DNA of 64,000 nucleotides from Crambe crambe (Eukaryota; Porifera; Demospongiae; Poecilosclerida; Crambeidae), in assembly GCA_963924555.1 (NCBI GenBank), contig OZ004584.1:3905001-3969000 (forward strand). Direction: 5' to 3'. The translations under genes were made by a program, and so were the position numbers. The notes beneath the pieces were generated by a model. It had not been told where the DNA came from, ran no database searches, and saw only the letters and a list, made by a program, of their open reading frames with translations. How positions within the stretch are numbered: the stretch's first letter is position 1; each line of letters opens with the position of its first letter. Below, in pieces: positions 52,145 to 64,000 of the stretch.

Positions 52145-54008
52145 ACTGGAAGCATTTTCTAGTTGATATACTCCTTTCCCCATATGTTCATTAATTCTGT
52201 AGGGGCCCAGCCAACGCTTGGTGAGCTTGTCACCCTTTCGCCCATCACGTACACAATTACGCATGCACCTATATCAAGTTTCTGCAGGAAAAACATATCA
52301 TGATGTCACTGTTATTATTTTTTATTACACACCTTCGCATGGTGGTATTTTTTATCATAATCTCTTTTGTAGCGTCCCTGAGCATCCTTTATTTTTTTGT
52401 TTGCTTTAGAAAACAGATCTTTCCTCAGTTTCAGCATGTCATCACAGTATTTACTAATATTTTGCTTAGCTTCATCATTGCTTGTATCAGTGTCATCGCT
52501 CTGAGTGAGTTCCCTTTCAATTGGAAGAATTGGTTTCCTATTTTTTTATATGCATGAAGGTAACACAATAAAATACAAGTAGGAATAGGAAGGCCGGAGG
52601 GGCCATGCCCCCCCCCCCCCAAACCAAGTCATATATTAATTTGATGATTCATTTTTTACCCAGATAGTTATTCTATAGTAATGCCCAGATAAGGACATAC
52701 CTGCAATACATCAGCTCAAAGGGGGTCACGTCAGTAGATTTCAGTTTTGAAGTCCTATAAGCAAACAACACACCATCTATAAACTTGTCCCAGTCGTTCT
52801 GTTCCTTGTTGACTAGCTTCACAAGAGATCGCTGGAGTGTTTGGTTGTATCTTTCAACCAAACCATTCGTTTGCGGATGATAAGCAGTAGAGATACGGTG
52901 ATCTGTTTTGAATTTTCTGCAGAGAGTCTTGTTCACTTCATTTACAAACTCTCTGCCCTGGTCTGATATCAATATCTTTGTACAGCCATATCTAATGTTG
53001 GTAATTATAATTAGCACTATTAGCTCATTATAGCAATATGTACCTGCAAACCATCTGATATAGGAATAGAGCTACACCATCAGCCTTCTTATCTGGTAGA
53101 GCTGCTGCCTCTGGCCATCTGGAAAAAAAGTCCACTAGAGTAATGATGTACTTATTCCCGGCTTTTGTTTCAGGAAGGGGTCCAATCAAGTCAATACCCA
53201 CCTAAAAATTTTGGACAAGTCCACCAAAATTGATAAATATATCAAAACTAAAAAAAAAAACTACTCAAGCTTTAGGAATGCTGTAGCTAGCTACGTAGCT
53301 ATAATATATAGCTATATGAAAAAGAGTGCAAGATTCGTCTCAAAACACAAGCTTATAAGGTAGCTGCACAGAGAGTTTTGCTACCCAATTGATCATGTGT
53401 ATACAACTGTAGCTATAGCTGTGCTAAATATTTTCATACCTGTCTCCATACTTTTGGCTTGACCGGGATAGGGTGAAGTGCTGCACCTTGTTTTACAAAT
53501 TTTGCATCATTTGTTGTCTGACATACTGGACAAGTTTTGACGTGTTCATCAACATCAGCCCACAGACTCTTCCAAAAGAAATTTTGTAATAAGTTTTATC
53601 CCGACCAAGATGGCCACCTACATAAAATAACCAAAAAATTTTTTTAGCTTGCAGCTGCATGTATTCATGCAACTATTAATTTTGGTTGTAGCTAGTCTAT
53701 TAACAAAGATTTTTGTCCATAATTGTTACAATGCTATGGCTAGTTAGCCATGGAGTTTTACCTTCAAGAAGTCCATGGCAGGTCCTCCTCCTTTCCCTGT
53801 TTATTCGAGGGACTTGCTTCCAATTCTGGGTCCCACTCTTTTTATAGAACAACTGTCCCCTATCCACTTTATAATTATCACTGGCCTTTCTTCTCAGAGC
53901 TCTCTTCTGAACTTTGCTGAAGCCCTCAGGATACACATGGTTGAAAAGAAAATTATATATAGCTTCATAATCATTCAGAATAGTAGTCATCTTAGACACT
54001 GATATCAA
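52145..54008 (-). pseudogene. Gypsy-type integrase/transposase of Ginger1
   Basis: Exons on minus. The N-terminal piece (54,008-53,770) has AIYNFLFNHVYPEGFSK and CHGLLE; the next (53,625-53,440) has GGHLGRDK and, in another frame, HVKTCPVCQ, giving an HHCC zinc finger. The core has VGIDLIGPLPETKAGNKYI (53,200), ILISDQGREFVNEVNK (52,960) and TNGLVERYNQTLQ (52,850): D, D and E with 35 residues between the last two. Then come a Lys-rich helical exon and KGDKLTKRWLGPYRINEH (52,230-52,180), the GPY/F motif. Frame breaks: one T appears missing near 53,594 in GRDKT, and one base near 52,268. Introns separate the exons, unlike LTR retrotransposons. Expected role: cutting and inserting the element at CCGG sites. 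Confidence 0.85.
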
Positions 54009-54104
54009 GTTTTCTGCATCCAGCTATTAATAAAGCTAGTGGCTATATAGCTAGCTATGGTTTCTACACCATTCTGATCTTCCCTTTGTCTTGGCGAGGT
54101 GGGA

Positions 54105-54218
54105 CACTTCACACTAGAAAGGACATTCTACACTAGTGTAGAGTGTCCCCCGGAGGCTCTCCGCACTACGTACGTACTATAGTGTAGACTGTCCGGGGGG
54201 ACATTCTACACTCCGACA
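54105..54218. repeat. Right subterminal motif array of Ginger1
   Basis: Four GTGTAGA-type motifs in both orientations (54,121, 54,135, 54,181, 54,201) end at the inverted terminus. Fewer than on the left side. Confidence 0.8.
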
Positions 54219-55208
54219 CCGGAATCACTACTAGAGTAGGTAAAGGGTTCCTTTAGTAAAGATGTTGAGAAGTAGAACCAGAATCTTTCCCCCTGTTGCA
54301 GTTTGCTGTAAAGAAGGAAAGGGAACCATCGAGGTAGGTTATATATTGTACATTATCTTTACTGCTATGGATAATACAATGTCAATGAAGTTGAATCCAA
54401 ATGGCAAGAAAGGTGGAACCATGAATCATCACAAAGCATTCCCGGTGGATCAGTGGAAAGATCCAAGTTCTATGTCCTGTCCATGTTCCCATATCCATTG
54501 GGACGGCTGCACATGGGCCATGTTAGAGTGTACACCATCAGTGATACATTGGCTCGCTGTCAACGAATGAAGTGGAAAACGGTAAATTGCAAGTAACACT
54601 AGTCTAGCAACTAGGCGAGATTTATTGCTGGCTTGCATTATAGTTTTATGATTTAGGCCTGTGATGTGTACAGTGCAGGTATTACACCCTATGGGCTGGG
54701 ATTCATTTCGTCTGCCCTATGGGCTGGGATTCATTCGGTCTGCCAGCAGAGCAGCTATTGATAAAGGCATCGATGGACCAACTAGTATATCTCTACAAAT
54801 TATAATCATACTATGAAACAATTACCATACTCTGGTGTAGTCGACCCTTTACCATATTTCCTTATTGAATAATAATGGTAAAGGGTCAGGTCTACCACAA
54901 GATTGCCAAGACTCAAGGAACTTCATCTTTTGTGCCCTTTGCACATTACATTACATGAATTTTCAGCTGAAATTTTTTTTTTTTCATAGCAACATTCAAG
55001 TAACGAGAGGGCAAATGGATAGTCTGGGATGTCACTTTGATTGGAACAGAGTAAGTACCATGTCAACGTTCAATACTGTCAGAGATATTCAATCCCTTAG
55101 GAAATCTGCACTAGCTCACCTGATTACTATAAATGGACGCAGTGGCTTTTTTTTGCAACTCTATAAACATGGATTAGCTTACAAAAAAATGGCAAGTTTG
55201 TAGTGTGA

Positions 55209-55403
<195 letters not shown>

Positions 55404-56449
55404 TGATTTGAATTGGAATGATGTTTAGGAATTGCTGGATGGATTGAGGGACTGGTCTGATCAAGTGAAGTCGTTGCAGAGAAAATGGATCGGCAAATCT
55501 GAGGGTGCTTATTTTGATTTTAAAGTAGAGGTAACATAAGATGATATTGATCAAGCTTAATGATGAAACAGCATGTGCAAAATAAGAGTATCAATTTGAT
55601 AGGACATTTTTTGTCCGATCAAATCCAACTTCGATCAGACATTATCGCAATTTTGCTGGTCATTTATTATATCAATGAATGTGACTTCTTGAATTTGTTC
55701 TGACAGAACGTCTGACTAAGTTAGAATTGTCTGGCCAAAGAGAAAAAAATGGTCGAAAAATGGCCAATGGCCAGCAGTAATAGGCCTATTGCACATTGAA
55801 CAGTGTTCTACTTGATCGCTGGGCAGCTTTGTGGGGAAAGAATTGGGGTTTTGGTACGGCACTTTATTCCAGCTGGATTTTGAGTGACATTATTCTGTAT
55901 AATTATAACTCAGGAATACCTCCTCTGAGAACATTCACCACCCGTCCAGACACTGCATATGGAGTTAGTTTCATAGCAGTTAGTATGGATCACGACCTCT
56001 TAAGCCGCAAGGATTTGTTGGAAAAAACTGTTGCTCAACAGTTGGATACTTTCAGACAAAATTCTGTTTCCTCTAGCAGGAAATGAGAAGAGAAGAAAGG
56101 CAAGTCTTACTTACGTATGCTGATTTTTGGTGTAATTGTTGTCATTATAGTTGGTACTCAAGCTATTCTAAGAAGGAAGTTTACAGTTTATTTCATTAGC
56201 AGGTGTTGACTTAAAGCTCAGAGCTGTGCACCCACTCACTGGTAGAACTATTCCCATTTATGCTGCCGATTACGTCATTAGTGGATATGGTACCAAAGCT
56301 GTCATGGGAGTTCCAGGCCATGATGACAGGGACTTACTCTTTGCTCAAGAGCATGATTTATTGCTGTCAATCATTTGAGAGAAAATGGTGAAGGAACTTT
56401 ATGCAATCCTGATAAGGTACCCCACTTTCATCTTGGATACTGTATTTAA

Positions 56450-56677
<228 letters not shown>

Positions 56678-57008
56678 TAGGGTCAAACTATAGCCTTACC
56701 AAATGGAGTACGCTCTCTCCTTTTCATTTTATCTTTAATGGTGGTTGTCTTGTTGGTAACTTAATTCCTCACTCAAATTGCAGTAAGGTCAAGCCTATAG
56801 GAGTGTACCTTTTTTTTCTTGTTGGCTTTAGATAACTTCAGTGCCTGAGGATCAGCTTCCTGTTGAATTACCAAATGATATTAAGTTGAGTGGTCGTGGT
56901 CCTTCTCCCCTAGCTCAAGCCAGAGAATGGCAGGTTGCTAGCTGTGGAAAGTGTGGCTGTGCAGCTCTCATAATGAATTGATGCTTATGCATTACACATT
57001 GTTATGTA

Positions 57009-57899
57009 TCAGAGAGTGCGCTAGCACTCTCTAAGTAGGGATGGCGGGTCAAAGGTCATAAGACTGTATAAACTAAAAACTCTTCTTTCTCTTCTACCCT
57101 TACTCTACAGGTTCTCAGAAGGCTACAGTGAATTATTACATCTACAAAGAAGAGAGGAGAATGTTCAAAAACCAAAAATTCATTCGCTAACATGAGAAAA
57201 AAACGATGTCTAAAATTGACTTTTGTTCAATTTCTTTATAATAATAAGGATAATAAGATCGACGTACCGACTTACTGGCTATAGTCATCAAAATTCTGCT
57301 TTGGCCATCTGTTAGAGCGGCACCTAGAGGCTGATCTTTTGCTATTAGTTTTGACTAAGGCTCTACTTCACTATTCGAGCACTCGGAACACTAGCTAATC
57401 TTTCGACGCCATTTTGAAGCGTATGTCGTTAGGGGGCGGGGTTATGGGCGGAGCCACGTAAGCTTCTTAAGTTTAGCTAGCTAAGCTTAGCTAGGTCTTC
57501 AGTTTAATCGTTTAGCTAGCTATTTATTCTTATCTGATGATGTTCCAGTCACTCCTTGCTGAATTACAGTGCTCGCCCTCAATTCTTTTATACATACACA
57601 AACTAATATTCAACTTCAAGAACTAAGAAAAAAGGATAGAAACAAGTGAGTGCAAAAAATTTCTTCTAAATAAAAAGGTTAAGTAGGGATAGCCTAAAAT
57701 CTAGCTGGGCTATATAATGTACTCCAGCCTCGTATGAAAACAATCCCTACTTTTACAACTGCTATAGCTAGCTATAGGTAGTGGATGTAAATGTAGGGAT
57801 TGTATTCATACGAGGCTGCAGTACATTATATAGCCCAGCTAGATTTTAGGCTATCCCTACTTAACCTTTTTATTTAGAAGAAATTTTTTGCACTCACTT
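57009..57899 (+). mobile_element. Hairpin/foldback element inserted in synthetase
   Basis: The left hairpin end AGAGAGTGC/GCTA/GCACTCTCT and the right foldback (57,644-57,899) match the 18,986-20,671 element. The left arm has uninterrupted sequence (GTTATGTATGCATGTAGG) at the corresponding place, so the insertion came after the duplication. No coding content; target duplication not evident. Confidence 0.75.
57644..57899. repeat. Near-perfect 256-base foldback
   Basis: AAGTGAGTGCAAAAAATTTC pairs with GAAATTTTTTGCACTCACTT. Arms of about 100 bases run to TTCATACGAGG. The apex region contains CTATAGCTAGCTATAG. Confidence 0.95.
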
Positions 57900-58906
57900 G
57901 TGTATGTAGGGCTGATTGCTGTGCAAGGAGAGAGACTGACACTATCAATACCTTTGTGGATTCCATCAATCCAACAGAACAATCAAGGTACATAATTATT
58001 GGTAATGAGTAGTATTCCAGGCTCCTAAATGTGACTACTCTCTTGAGCACTTTCTGTGCTTGTCTGAAAAATTGCTCCCACACGCACACCTTCTGCTAAT
58101 TATTAAAGCACTGTATGTATGTATGTACAAGATAAGGTTACTGAGCATGGCAGTGGTATTTGTTTACAATGGTCATTACATTCTTATGGTCTTGTCACTG
58201 AATGATTCACCTATCACAAATGAACTAACAGTTTTTGACTATATATGTTTGCATGTCATATCTTCAGACCTTTTACTGAAGACGTCTTTAAGTGGATGCC
58301 AGTGGATGTTTATATTGGAGGCAATGAACATGGTATGTATCCAGTAAGTAATTTAAAAAATATATTGTGGAATAGACAGGCTTCGAATGCAGCCTTTGCA
58401 AGCTAGACAAGGGGTATAATGATGACACCCTAATATCTCTATCAATTCACCTTGAATATGTCATTGCAGTTTGGCAATATTTCATGTTACAAATAATTCA
58501 TGAGAACAATATTTGTTAATTTAATTTCCAATGTGTAGCTTGCTTTTAATTAGTTTTAACACTAGATTAACACAATTGTAATATTTTTTGGATAGTAACA
58601 TGCATCCAAAATGAAAAAATTATAAGTTTCAGAGAGATAACCCAAAACAGAAATTTATCTACCTACATAATTGGATATAAATTAATGTCACTGGAATAAT
58701 GTGATCCTTGTGTATCGTAGTTCCTCATTGTATTTCTCTGCATCAGTGAATGGCAGTATTTCATAAATTTAACAATAGCTTCAACTTTTGCAGCAATTCT
58801 CCACCTCTTGTATGGCCGCTTCATCACACGTTTCTCTATGATATTGGTAAACTCAAGACAAGAGAACCATTCCAGAAATCATTAACTCAGGTATGTACCA
58901 TGTTAG

Positions 58907-59146
<240 letters not shown>

Positions 59147-60787
59147 TAAACTGAGTGTTAAACTGCTTCTCACATATTAATTTTGTGTTTTAGGCTCCTC
59201 CCAACATGCACATCCAGTGGGATATCCGTGCCATCAAGGGGGTACACAAATGGCTCAATAGGATTTGGATTCTGTGCCATGATCACATTAGTCATCTTCA
59301 GCTCATGAGTGCAGTGATGAGAATAAAAAAACGATTAGTCTCTCTTCAACACAGTACTATCAAGCAGGTATTAAACTGCATAACTTCTTTACTTCCCCAG
59401 TAGTGGACTCACTATTTATAACAATAACAAGATAAAAATGATATGGAGGGATGATGCCTACATCAAGCTCCTATAGGATATAGAGACCCTTGTTTGTGAG
59501 TAACCTTCCTTTAGGAATACTTTTGTTCATTGTTTATAATCCACCTGTTTCGGGGGAGCTGGGATATTGATGGAATGGAATTTTCCTGACTATCTTTTTT
59601 CCAGCCTTGAGACCCTGACTAGTTAGCTCATACATCTTAAGATAGCCTGAACTACATTATGTTGCCAGACCCCAATCTCTGTCTTACTATTAGTGAAAAG
59701 AACTAGCATGTGTATATCTTTGGTAAGGGATTGTCAATGTGGGAAATGTAGTACAATTGCTAATCTGTACAGTCCAAACAAATGCACTGTAAGCATGGGG
59801 TAGGATGAAAGTTCTCCTTGATGGTAGTGAAGCAGTAAGGTACTCAGGGAAACATTAAGAGGGAAGTCATATTTTCTGTATTGGAAATTCTTCCATATAT
59901 CTATTGTAGTATGTTCTTTCCCTTCAGGTAACTCACCTGCTTGAGTCTCATACATACAATGTTGCTGTAGCACAACTGATGATATTTTGTAACCAGTTTA
60001 AAAAGCTTTCTGGAGTATCATTGTAGTCTGGAAATTTTATGTACATTATTGGCACCCATGGCTCCTCATATCGCATCAAATCTTTGGCAGGAGTTAGTGA
60101 GAGATCAAAACCTCTGGTAAGTAGTAGTATAAATAATTATAATTATTTAAAACCAAGTTTCTTTTAAACTTTAAAACTCTTTTTGCATAAGCTGTTTTAT
60201 TTTCCTCTTGAACATGTTCTGCACATTCATACCGCTTAACATGTCATTTTGATAACTTTATTTTGATTAAGGGAAATGTTTTCCAGGAGAAATGGCCAAG
60301 TTGGACAGGATCTCTGATATTGCAGGAGTCAACTACTGTGTTACTGCAGGTATTTATTAATGTATAGGCTGATAGAATTGTGTCAAAAAAAGAGAGTGAT
60401 CAGTACTAAAGTCGTCCCTTGATCATTCGCTATATTTATCGGTTCTAACTTTCTCGGTTCTCGACCGTTTATAATACCAGCAGAGAGCTGGTCACCCACT
60501 CTATGAGCTAGTTTTGAAATTTGAAGAATTGAGAAAGTTATAGAAGTTATAGTTATGGTGGTCACAGTATCAGGTGAACGCAAATAGAAGAGTGTGATAA
60601 TATCATGTATCATTTTGCAGGTTAATGGGGTCAGAAAGGGATCCGTCAGAAATGTGTGAATCATGAATCCCTGCAAAGTGAAGCCGTTAAAGTTGATTTT
60701 GAACAGAATATGCTTTGTAACAGTGATATGAGTTCCACTAAAATATATGTGGCACCTCATGGTCGAGTTATTAATTTTACCATGTAA

Positions 60788-61425
60788 TATAATTTTTGTA
60801 TAACGCAGCTTTGGAAAATCAATATTGTCTTGTCTCACCTTTATTAAGTCTTGGTAGAGTGATATATGTGCACAGCAACTATAACTATTATGGCTAAAGG
60901 AATTATGGAATGCACTGATTATGTACTAGACTGTTATTATAGCTGTGTGATCAATACAACTACTTCATGTAATTATTAAAGGTTATTACAGGGGAGAGGT
61001 TTAATTGTGATCACAGAGTTACACTGAAATTTCCAAGAGGAACTTGAAGGAAACAGTGTATTTTTTGTAGGATACGCAAGGGCACAGTATATTTCATGAC
61101 ATTATAAATAGAAAACAAGGAAATGTGCCGTGCCTTCGTATATTCCTTATCAAGTTTCCTTCAGGTTTCAGGCTAAGATATCTCCTAATTTTCAGTGACA
61201 CATTCAATGTATGATGGGGCTTCATAAAACAGTGTGAACCACCCATTCTATGACTTCTATCGTGTTCAAAACTCCATTGCCATGACGCTAAGGGAGAGAG
61301 GAGGGGTTTGGGGGCTTAGCATTACAGTGATGCTATTAATCGTTGAAAAATTGACAGTCAAGGCAGCAGAGGATGGACTTTGATAACTCTCATGCCATTC
61401 TTGTTCGTGCTAACATCAATTTATT
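60788..61425. other. Intergenic between converging pseudogenes, right arm
   Basis: No gene. Contains the empty site for the 2,190-base element (near 60,937-60,958). It otherwise mirrors 38,880-39,351 and 41,550-41,690. Confidence 0.8.
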
Positions 61426-61429
61426 ATAA

Positions 61430-62120
61430 AAAGGCACTAATAGATGTGATTAACATTGACCATATTATGTAGTGTAAACTGACTTGTGGCAGAAGTGAAG
61501 AACAAATCAATGCTATGCACTGTCCATATGACGTGCTCTTCTTCACATGCAAGGAATATAGCCGACTTCCCTTCATTTTCCTGCAGGTCAGTTTGAGCAT
61601 GCTATCAAGAAGCAAGTTGACCACTTCCTTATGTCCCTGTCTACTGGCAAGCAATAAAGCACTCCACCCGTATTTATCCTGCAAGTTGATATTTAATAGC
61701 GCCACCGCACAACTTCAGTGTATCCAGCTTTGCTGACATCAAAGGAGTGAATCCATTTCTGTTAAATAGTAGATCGACCTAAGCATCATTTTCCAATAGT
61801 ACTTCGAGTGCTTTGCTCTTATTCTGTATAGCTAGCTGGATACCAAACGGTTGATAGGTCTCCTTTTGAACACACATCTATCTGAGCACCATTTTCTAGC
61901 AAATATTTTGACATTTCCATTTGTACTTGCACTCATCAATGCTGATGATCCATCATTCTGCACTAAGTTGACTGCAGCACCCTTTTCAAGCAACCAACTT
62001 CCCATCTCATTTCGATTTTGTTCAATTGCAATCATTAATGCAGACCTTCCTGTAAGTTTATTGTGTCCACTCCTTAATAAAAGTTCTTTGTGTCCTTCGT
62101 TAGTTGCGTTCATTACCCAG
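61430..62120 (-). pseudogene. Ankyrin-repeat gene, right-arm copy
   Basis: Inverse counterpart of 38,150-38,880. Legible repeats: ATNEGHKELLL, GRSALMIAIEQNRNEMGSWL with LEKGAAVN, GSSALMSASTNGNVKIF, GWSALLLASRQGHKEVVNLL. It shares the frame break before TDLQENEG with the left copy and has its own differences (Met for Ile in SALMIAI, and extra GHNK residues). Non-functional as read. Confidence 0.8.
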
Positions 62121-62837
62121 AATCACCTTGTGCATCCGTCAACCTCTTCCAACAATAGAGTAAGTGATTATTATCAATTACCAGACATCTGGTACCTACG
62201 ATTTAGGTATCAAAGGACGATTCAGAATCCTTACTGTGGCTGTTAATTCATAATAAATCATTAAAGGAGTTGTCCCAAAAAAATCAATAATCAGACAAAA
62301 TATATCACAGACGGGTACCAGTAGGTAGATTGTTAAAGTTGGAAGACAGGAAGTTCCATCCTTCCCCTATCTTTGTCTACAGTTATAGAAGTCAAGCTTC
62401 AAATATCACTGCAATAACTTAAGGCACTATAGGGTATTCAGACGGCAAAAAATGGACTTTTTTTGAATTTGACCCACTTATAATGACAGTAACAATAGTA
62501 CCTTTTACATGGATCATTCTCGATGCACCTCATAATAGCTATACCTGTTGATCGAGTACCTCTATCAAAGAATCCTCGTCAAGAACAACATTATAGCTGA
62601 AGATTTGAAATGGAACACATATCACTTCCCAACTATACAGGCTGCACAATATAGATTGTGAATTACTGAGGGATCTCAACTACATCCCAAGCGATGGGGT
62701 AAAGTTTATTTCTAGATAAACTGCATGTTACATACTGAGCAATAGGAAATGTGAATGATGGCCTGTGCAGCAAGCGCACCATCCATACAATTAATATATC
62801 AAGTGTTCCAGCTATATTGAAACCATTTCAAATCATC

Positions 62838-62866
62838 ATTTCATTTCATTTCATTTCATCATTCAA
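62838..62866 (+). repeat. (TTTCA)n short tandem repeat
   Basis: About five TTTCA units followed by degenerate TCATT copies. Confidence 0.85.
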
Positions 62867-63414
62867 TCATTTCATCATTTTATGATCATTCTATGAACGT
62901 GCATGTTTGCTCTCTGTTCTTATTTTGTTTTGTTCATTCGATGCAGCTACCTAGCACCACTGCTATAATCTGGCTTCAAATATTGAAACGACGGTTTCAT
63001 TCTTGACGATAAAGTGAGATGGTTTTTATGAACTTTATATGTAGCTTCAGTATCAAACTTGAAAAAAAAAAATCATCTGCTAGTAAAACATTGACAGCCT
63101 TCAGCAACATATCTGTGATAATTTATTGTACTGCTAATGATTACAGTTATTTATAGCTACTTGTAAGTACTGTAAACTTACCTTGTCCTTTCAGCTCATC
63201 CATAAGACCTTCTAAAGCCAGAGCTATCTATCCAAGCTTTATAGGTTATTATCATAGAGATAATTATTTTCGCGCGAAACTTCTCCTCCAACACGGAGCG
63301 TCCGCGGGAAATCTCCCGTTTCCAATCTCGGGGCGGAATATAGTATCTATGATATGAGTAACGCGTTCATGTGTTGATTGATCTTTGAGATAGAGCTAGG
63401 CAGGTCTAGCTTCC

Positions 63415-63610
63415 GGGTCACAGTTTATTTTGTCGCTGGGATATCCTGTCGCGGCGACAAAATATCCTAGGAAATTCTGTTGCGAACGACCTAATCTCCT
63501 ACGCCGCCAGGATATATTGTCGCTGCATTAATAAAGTAGCTATCGGACAGGTGCTATAGCTATATCTGATTATACAGCTCACCAACAAATTGCTCTCCTA
63601 GTAATAAGAA
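63415..63610 (+). repeat. Repeat family X fragment in right arm
   Basis: GGGTCACAGTTTATTTTGTC, TGTCGCGGCGACAAAATATC, then GCTGCATTAATAAAGTAGC. Mirrors 37,490-37,670 and is absent from ankyrin copy C near 32,858. Confidence 0.75.
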
Positions 63611-63744
63611 TTTTCTAGATAGAGTTCGATATAGGCTGTGTCTATTGTCCCGGGAAAGGGAATGGCCACTTCTTCACAGATTCAGACTGGTCCCAGAACC
63701 AGGATACTTAAATTTTTTTCAAAGATTGAAAAAGAAAAAAAAAT

Positions 63745-63845
63745 TCAATTCGCGAGACTACACATTCAATAGCACGCAGTACCAACCATATATATATGAC
63801 TCATGTAATATATCTATGTATAACTAACCGATGCGCTACGGTGCA
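63745..63845 (-). repeat. tRNA-derived SINE-like piece, copy 5, box B lost
   Basis: Box A side intact (CTAACCGATGCGCTA, 63,825-63,839). The box B region reads AATTCGCGAGACTAC, missing the GGAATCGAAC segment kept in copies 1 and 4. Confidence 0.55.
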
Positions 63846-63957
63846 AAATACCTAACTTCAAACTCTTTGGTTGCCATAGGGAACCCTTTGGGCCTGCAAC
63901 AACAGTGCGTGAATATTATTCCAAACGCTCACTGTGCTCGCATTATAATACATAGTT

Positions 63958-64000
63958 CCGGTGTCACAGTTTACCGGTATTTTGTCGCTGGGAGATTCTG
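63958..64000 (+). repeat. Repeat family X start, cut by window end
   Basis: CCGGTGTCACAGTTTACCGG, then TTTTGTCGCTGGGAGATTC. Mirror of 37,095-37,136. Confidence 0.7.

Larger units (their letters stand above)
48126..54218 (-). mobile_element. Ginger1-type DNA transposon, 6,093 bases
   Basis: The left terminus TGTCATAGTGTAGATTGTCC and the right terminus, read inversely, TGTCGGAGTGTAGAATGTCC match with few differences. CCGG flanks both ends (48,122-48,125 and 54,219-54,222). The mirrored left arm shows the unfilled site ACACCGGAATCAC at 46,702-46,714. Known Ginger1 elements have 40-270-base inverted termini starting TGT, CCGG or CCGT duplications, and a Gypsy-type integrase fused to an OTU or ULP1 protease. 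The minus-strand gene here encodes integrase, ULP1 protease and a PHD finger. No LTR, reverse transcriptase or polymerase is present. Single-base frame breaks in integrase and protease suggest this copy is inactive or that the assembly has homopolymer errors. Confidence 0.9.

Noticed and set aside
48126..54218. Polinton/Maverick or LTR retrotransposon
   Set aside because: Integrase and a cysteine protease are present, but there is no DNA polymerase B, packaging ATPase, reverse transcriptase or LTR. The CCGG duplication and TGT ends fit Ginger1.
60383..60838. 151-codon open frame on minus
   Set aside because: It lies opposite the last synthetase exon, whose plus-strand C-terminus (IYVAPHGRVINF) is conserved; the mirrored left arm has stops in this frame.

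Overview
This window looks like animal nuclear DNA from a sponge or similar early-branching metazoan. It is AT-rich, has short GT-AG introns, and is crowded with inverted-repeat DNA transposons, foldback elements and eroded retroelement pieces. No bacterial operon, rRNA operon or CRISPR array is visible. The sponge assignment is inference from gene style and repeat content. It rests on no database search.

Layout, 1-31 kb: a patchwork of mobile-element remnants. It holds an inverted-repeat-bounded block with an arginine-rich coding remnant (0.27-1.7 kb), a broken hAT transposase (1.8-3.1 kb, minus), and a spliced P-loop NTPase-like gene fragment (4.7-5.2 kb, minus). Three decayed fragments of a tyrosine-recombinase (DIRS-like) retroelement lie at 12.3-13.2, 18.0-18.6 and 22.5-23.2 kb, all minus. 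There is an unrecognised spliced gene candidate (16.9-17.9 kb, plus), a RecQ-like helicase remnant with its two halves in opposite orientation (25.5-26.1 kb), and an uncharacterised gene split by a 755-base inverted-repeat element (28.0-29.7 kb). A 681-base MULE-like element with a 9-base target duplication sits at 30.2-30.9 kb.

Layout, 31-37 kb: nested palindromes built from two repeat families, called here X (termini GTGTCACAGTTTATTTTG, internal CCTAGG and TGTCGC motifs) and Y (termini AGATATACTAGACTAC). tRNA-derived SINE-like pieces and a third, truncated copy of an ankyrin-repeat gene lie among them.

Layout, 37-64 kb: a very large inverted duplication. Each arm is about 9.7 kb and carries the same two genes: an ankyrin-repeat gene and a mitochondrial/bacterial-type leucyl-tRNA synthetase (LARS2-like). 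Left arm 37.1-46.8 kb reads the synthetase on minus. Right arm 54.2-64.0 kb, which runs off the window, reads it on plus. Both synthetase copies are broken. Some lesions are shared, so they predate the duplication; others are private. The left copy has lost the HIGH-motif exon and has in-frame stops. The right copy has lost the SWYFLRY segment and has an extra T in a run. Between the arms sits a 6,093-base Ginger1-type DNA transposon (48,126-54,218) with CCGG target duplications, inverted termini, and a minus-strand gene encoding a Gypsy-like DD35E integrase with GPY motif, a ULP1-type cysteine protease and a PHD finger. It carries several single-base frame breaks. The left arm also holds a 2.19-kb element with a TATA target duplication and a CXC-domain gene remnant; the right arm shows its empty site.

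I see no clearly intact cellular gene in the window. The main interest is the transposon biology: the Ginger1 copy, the palindrome, and several insertions dated against an empty site in the other arm.
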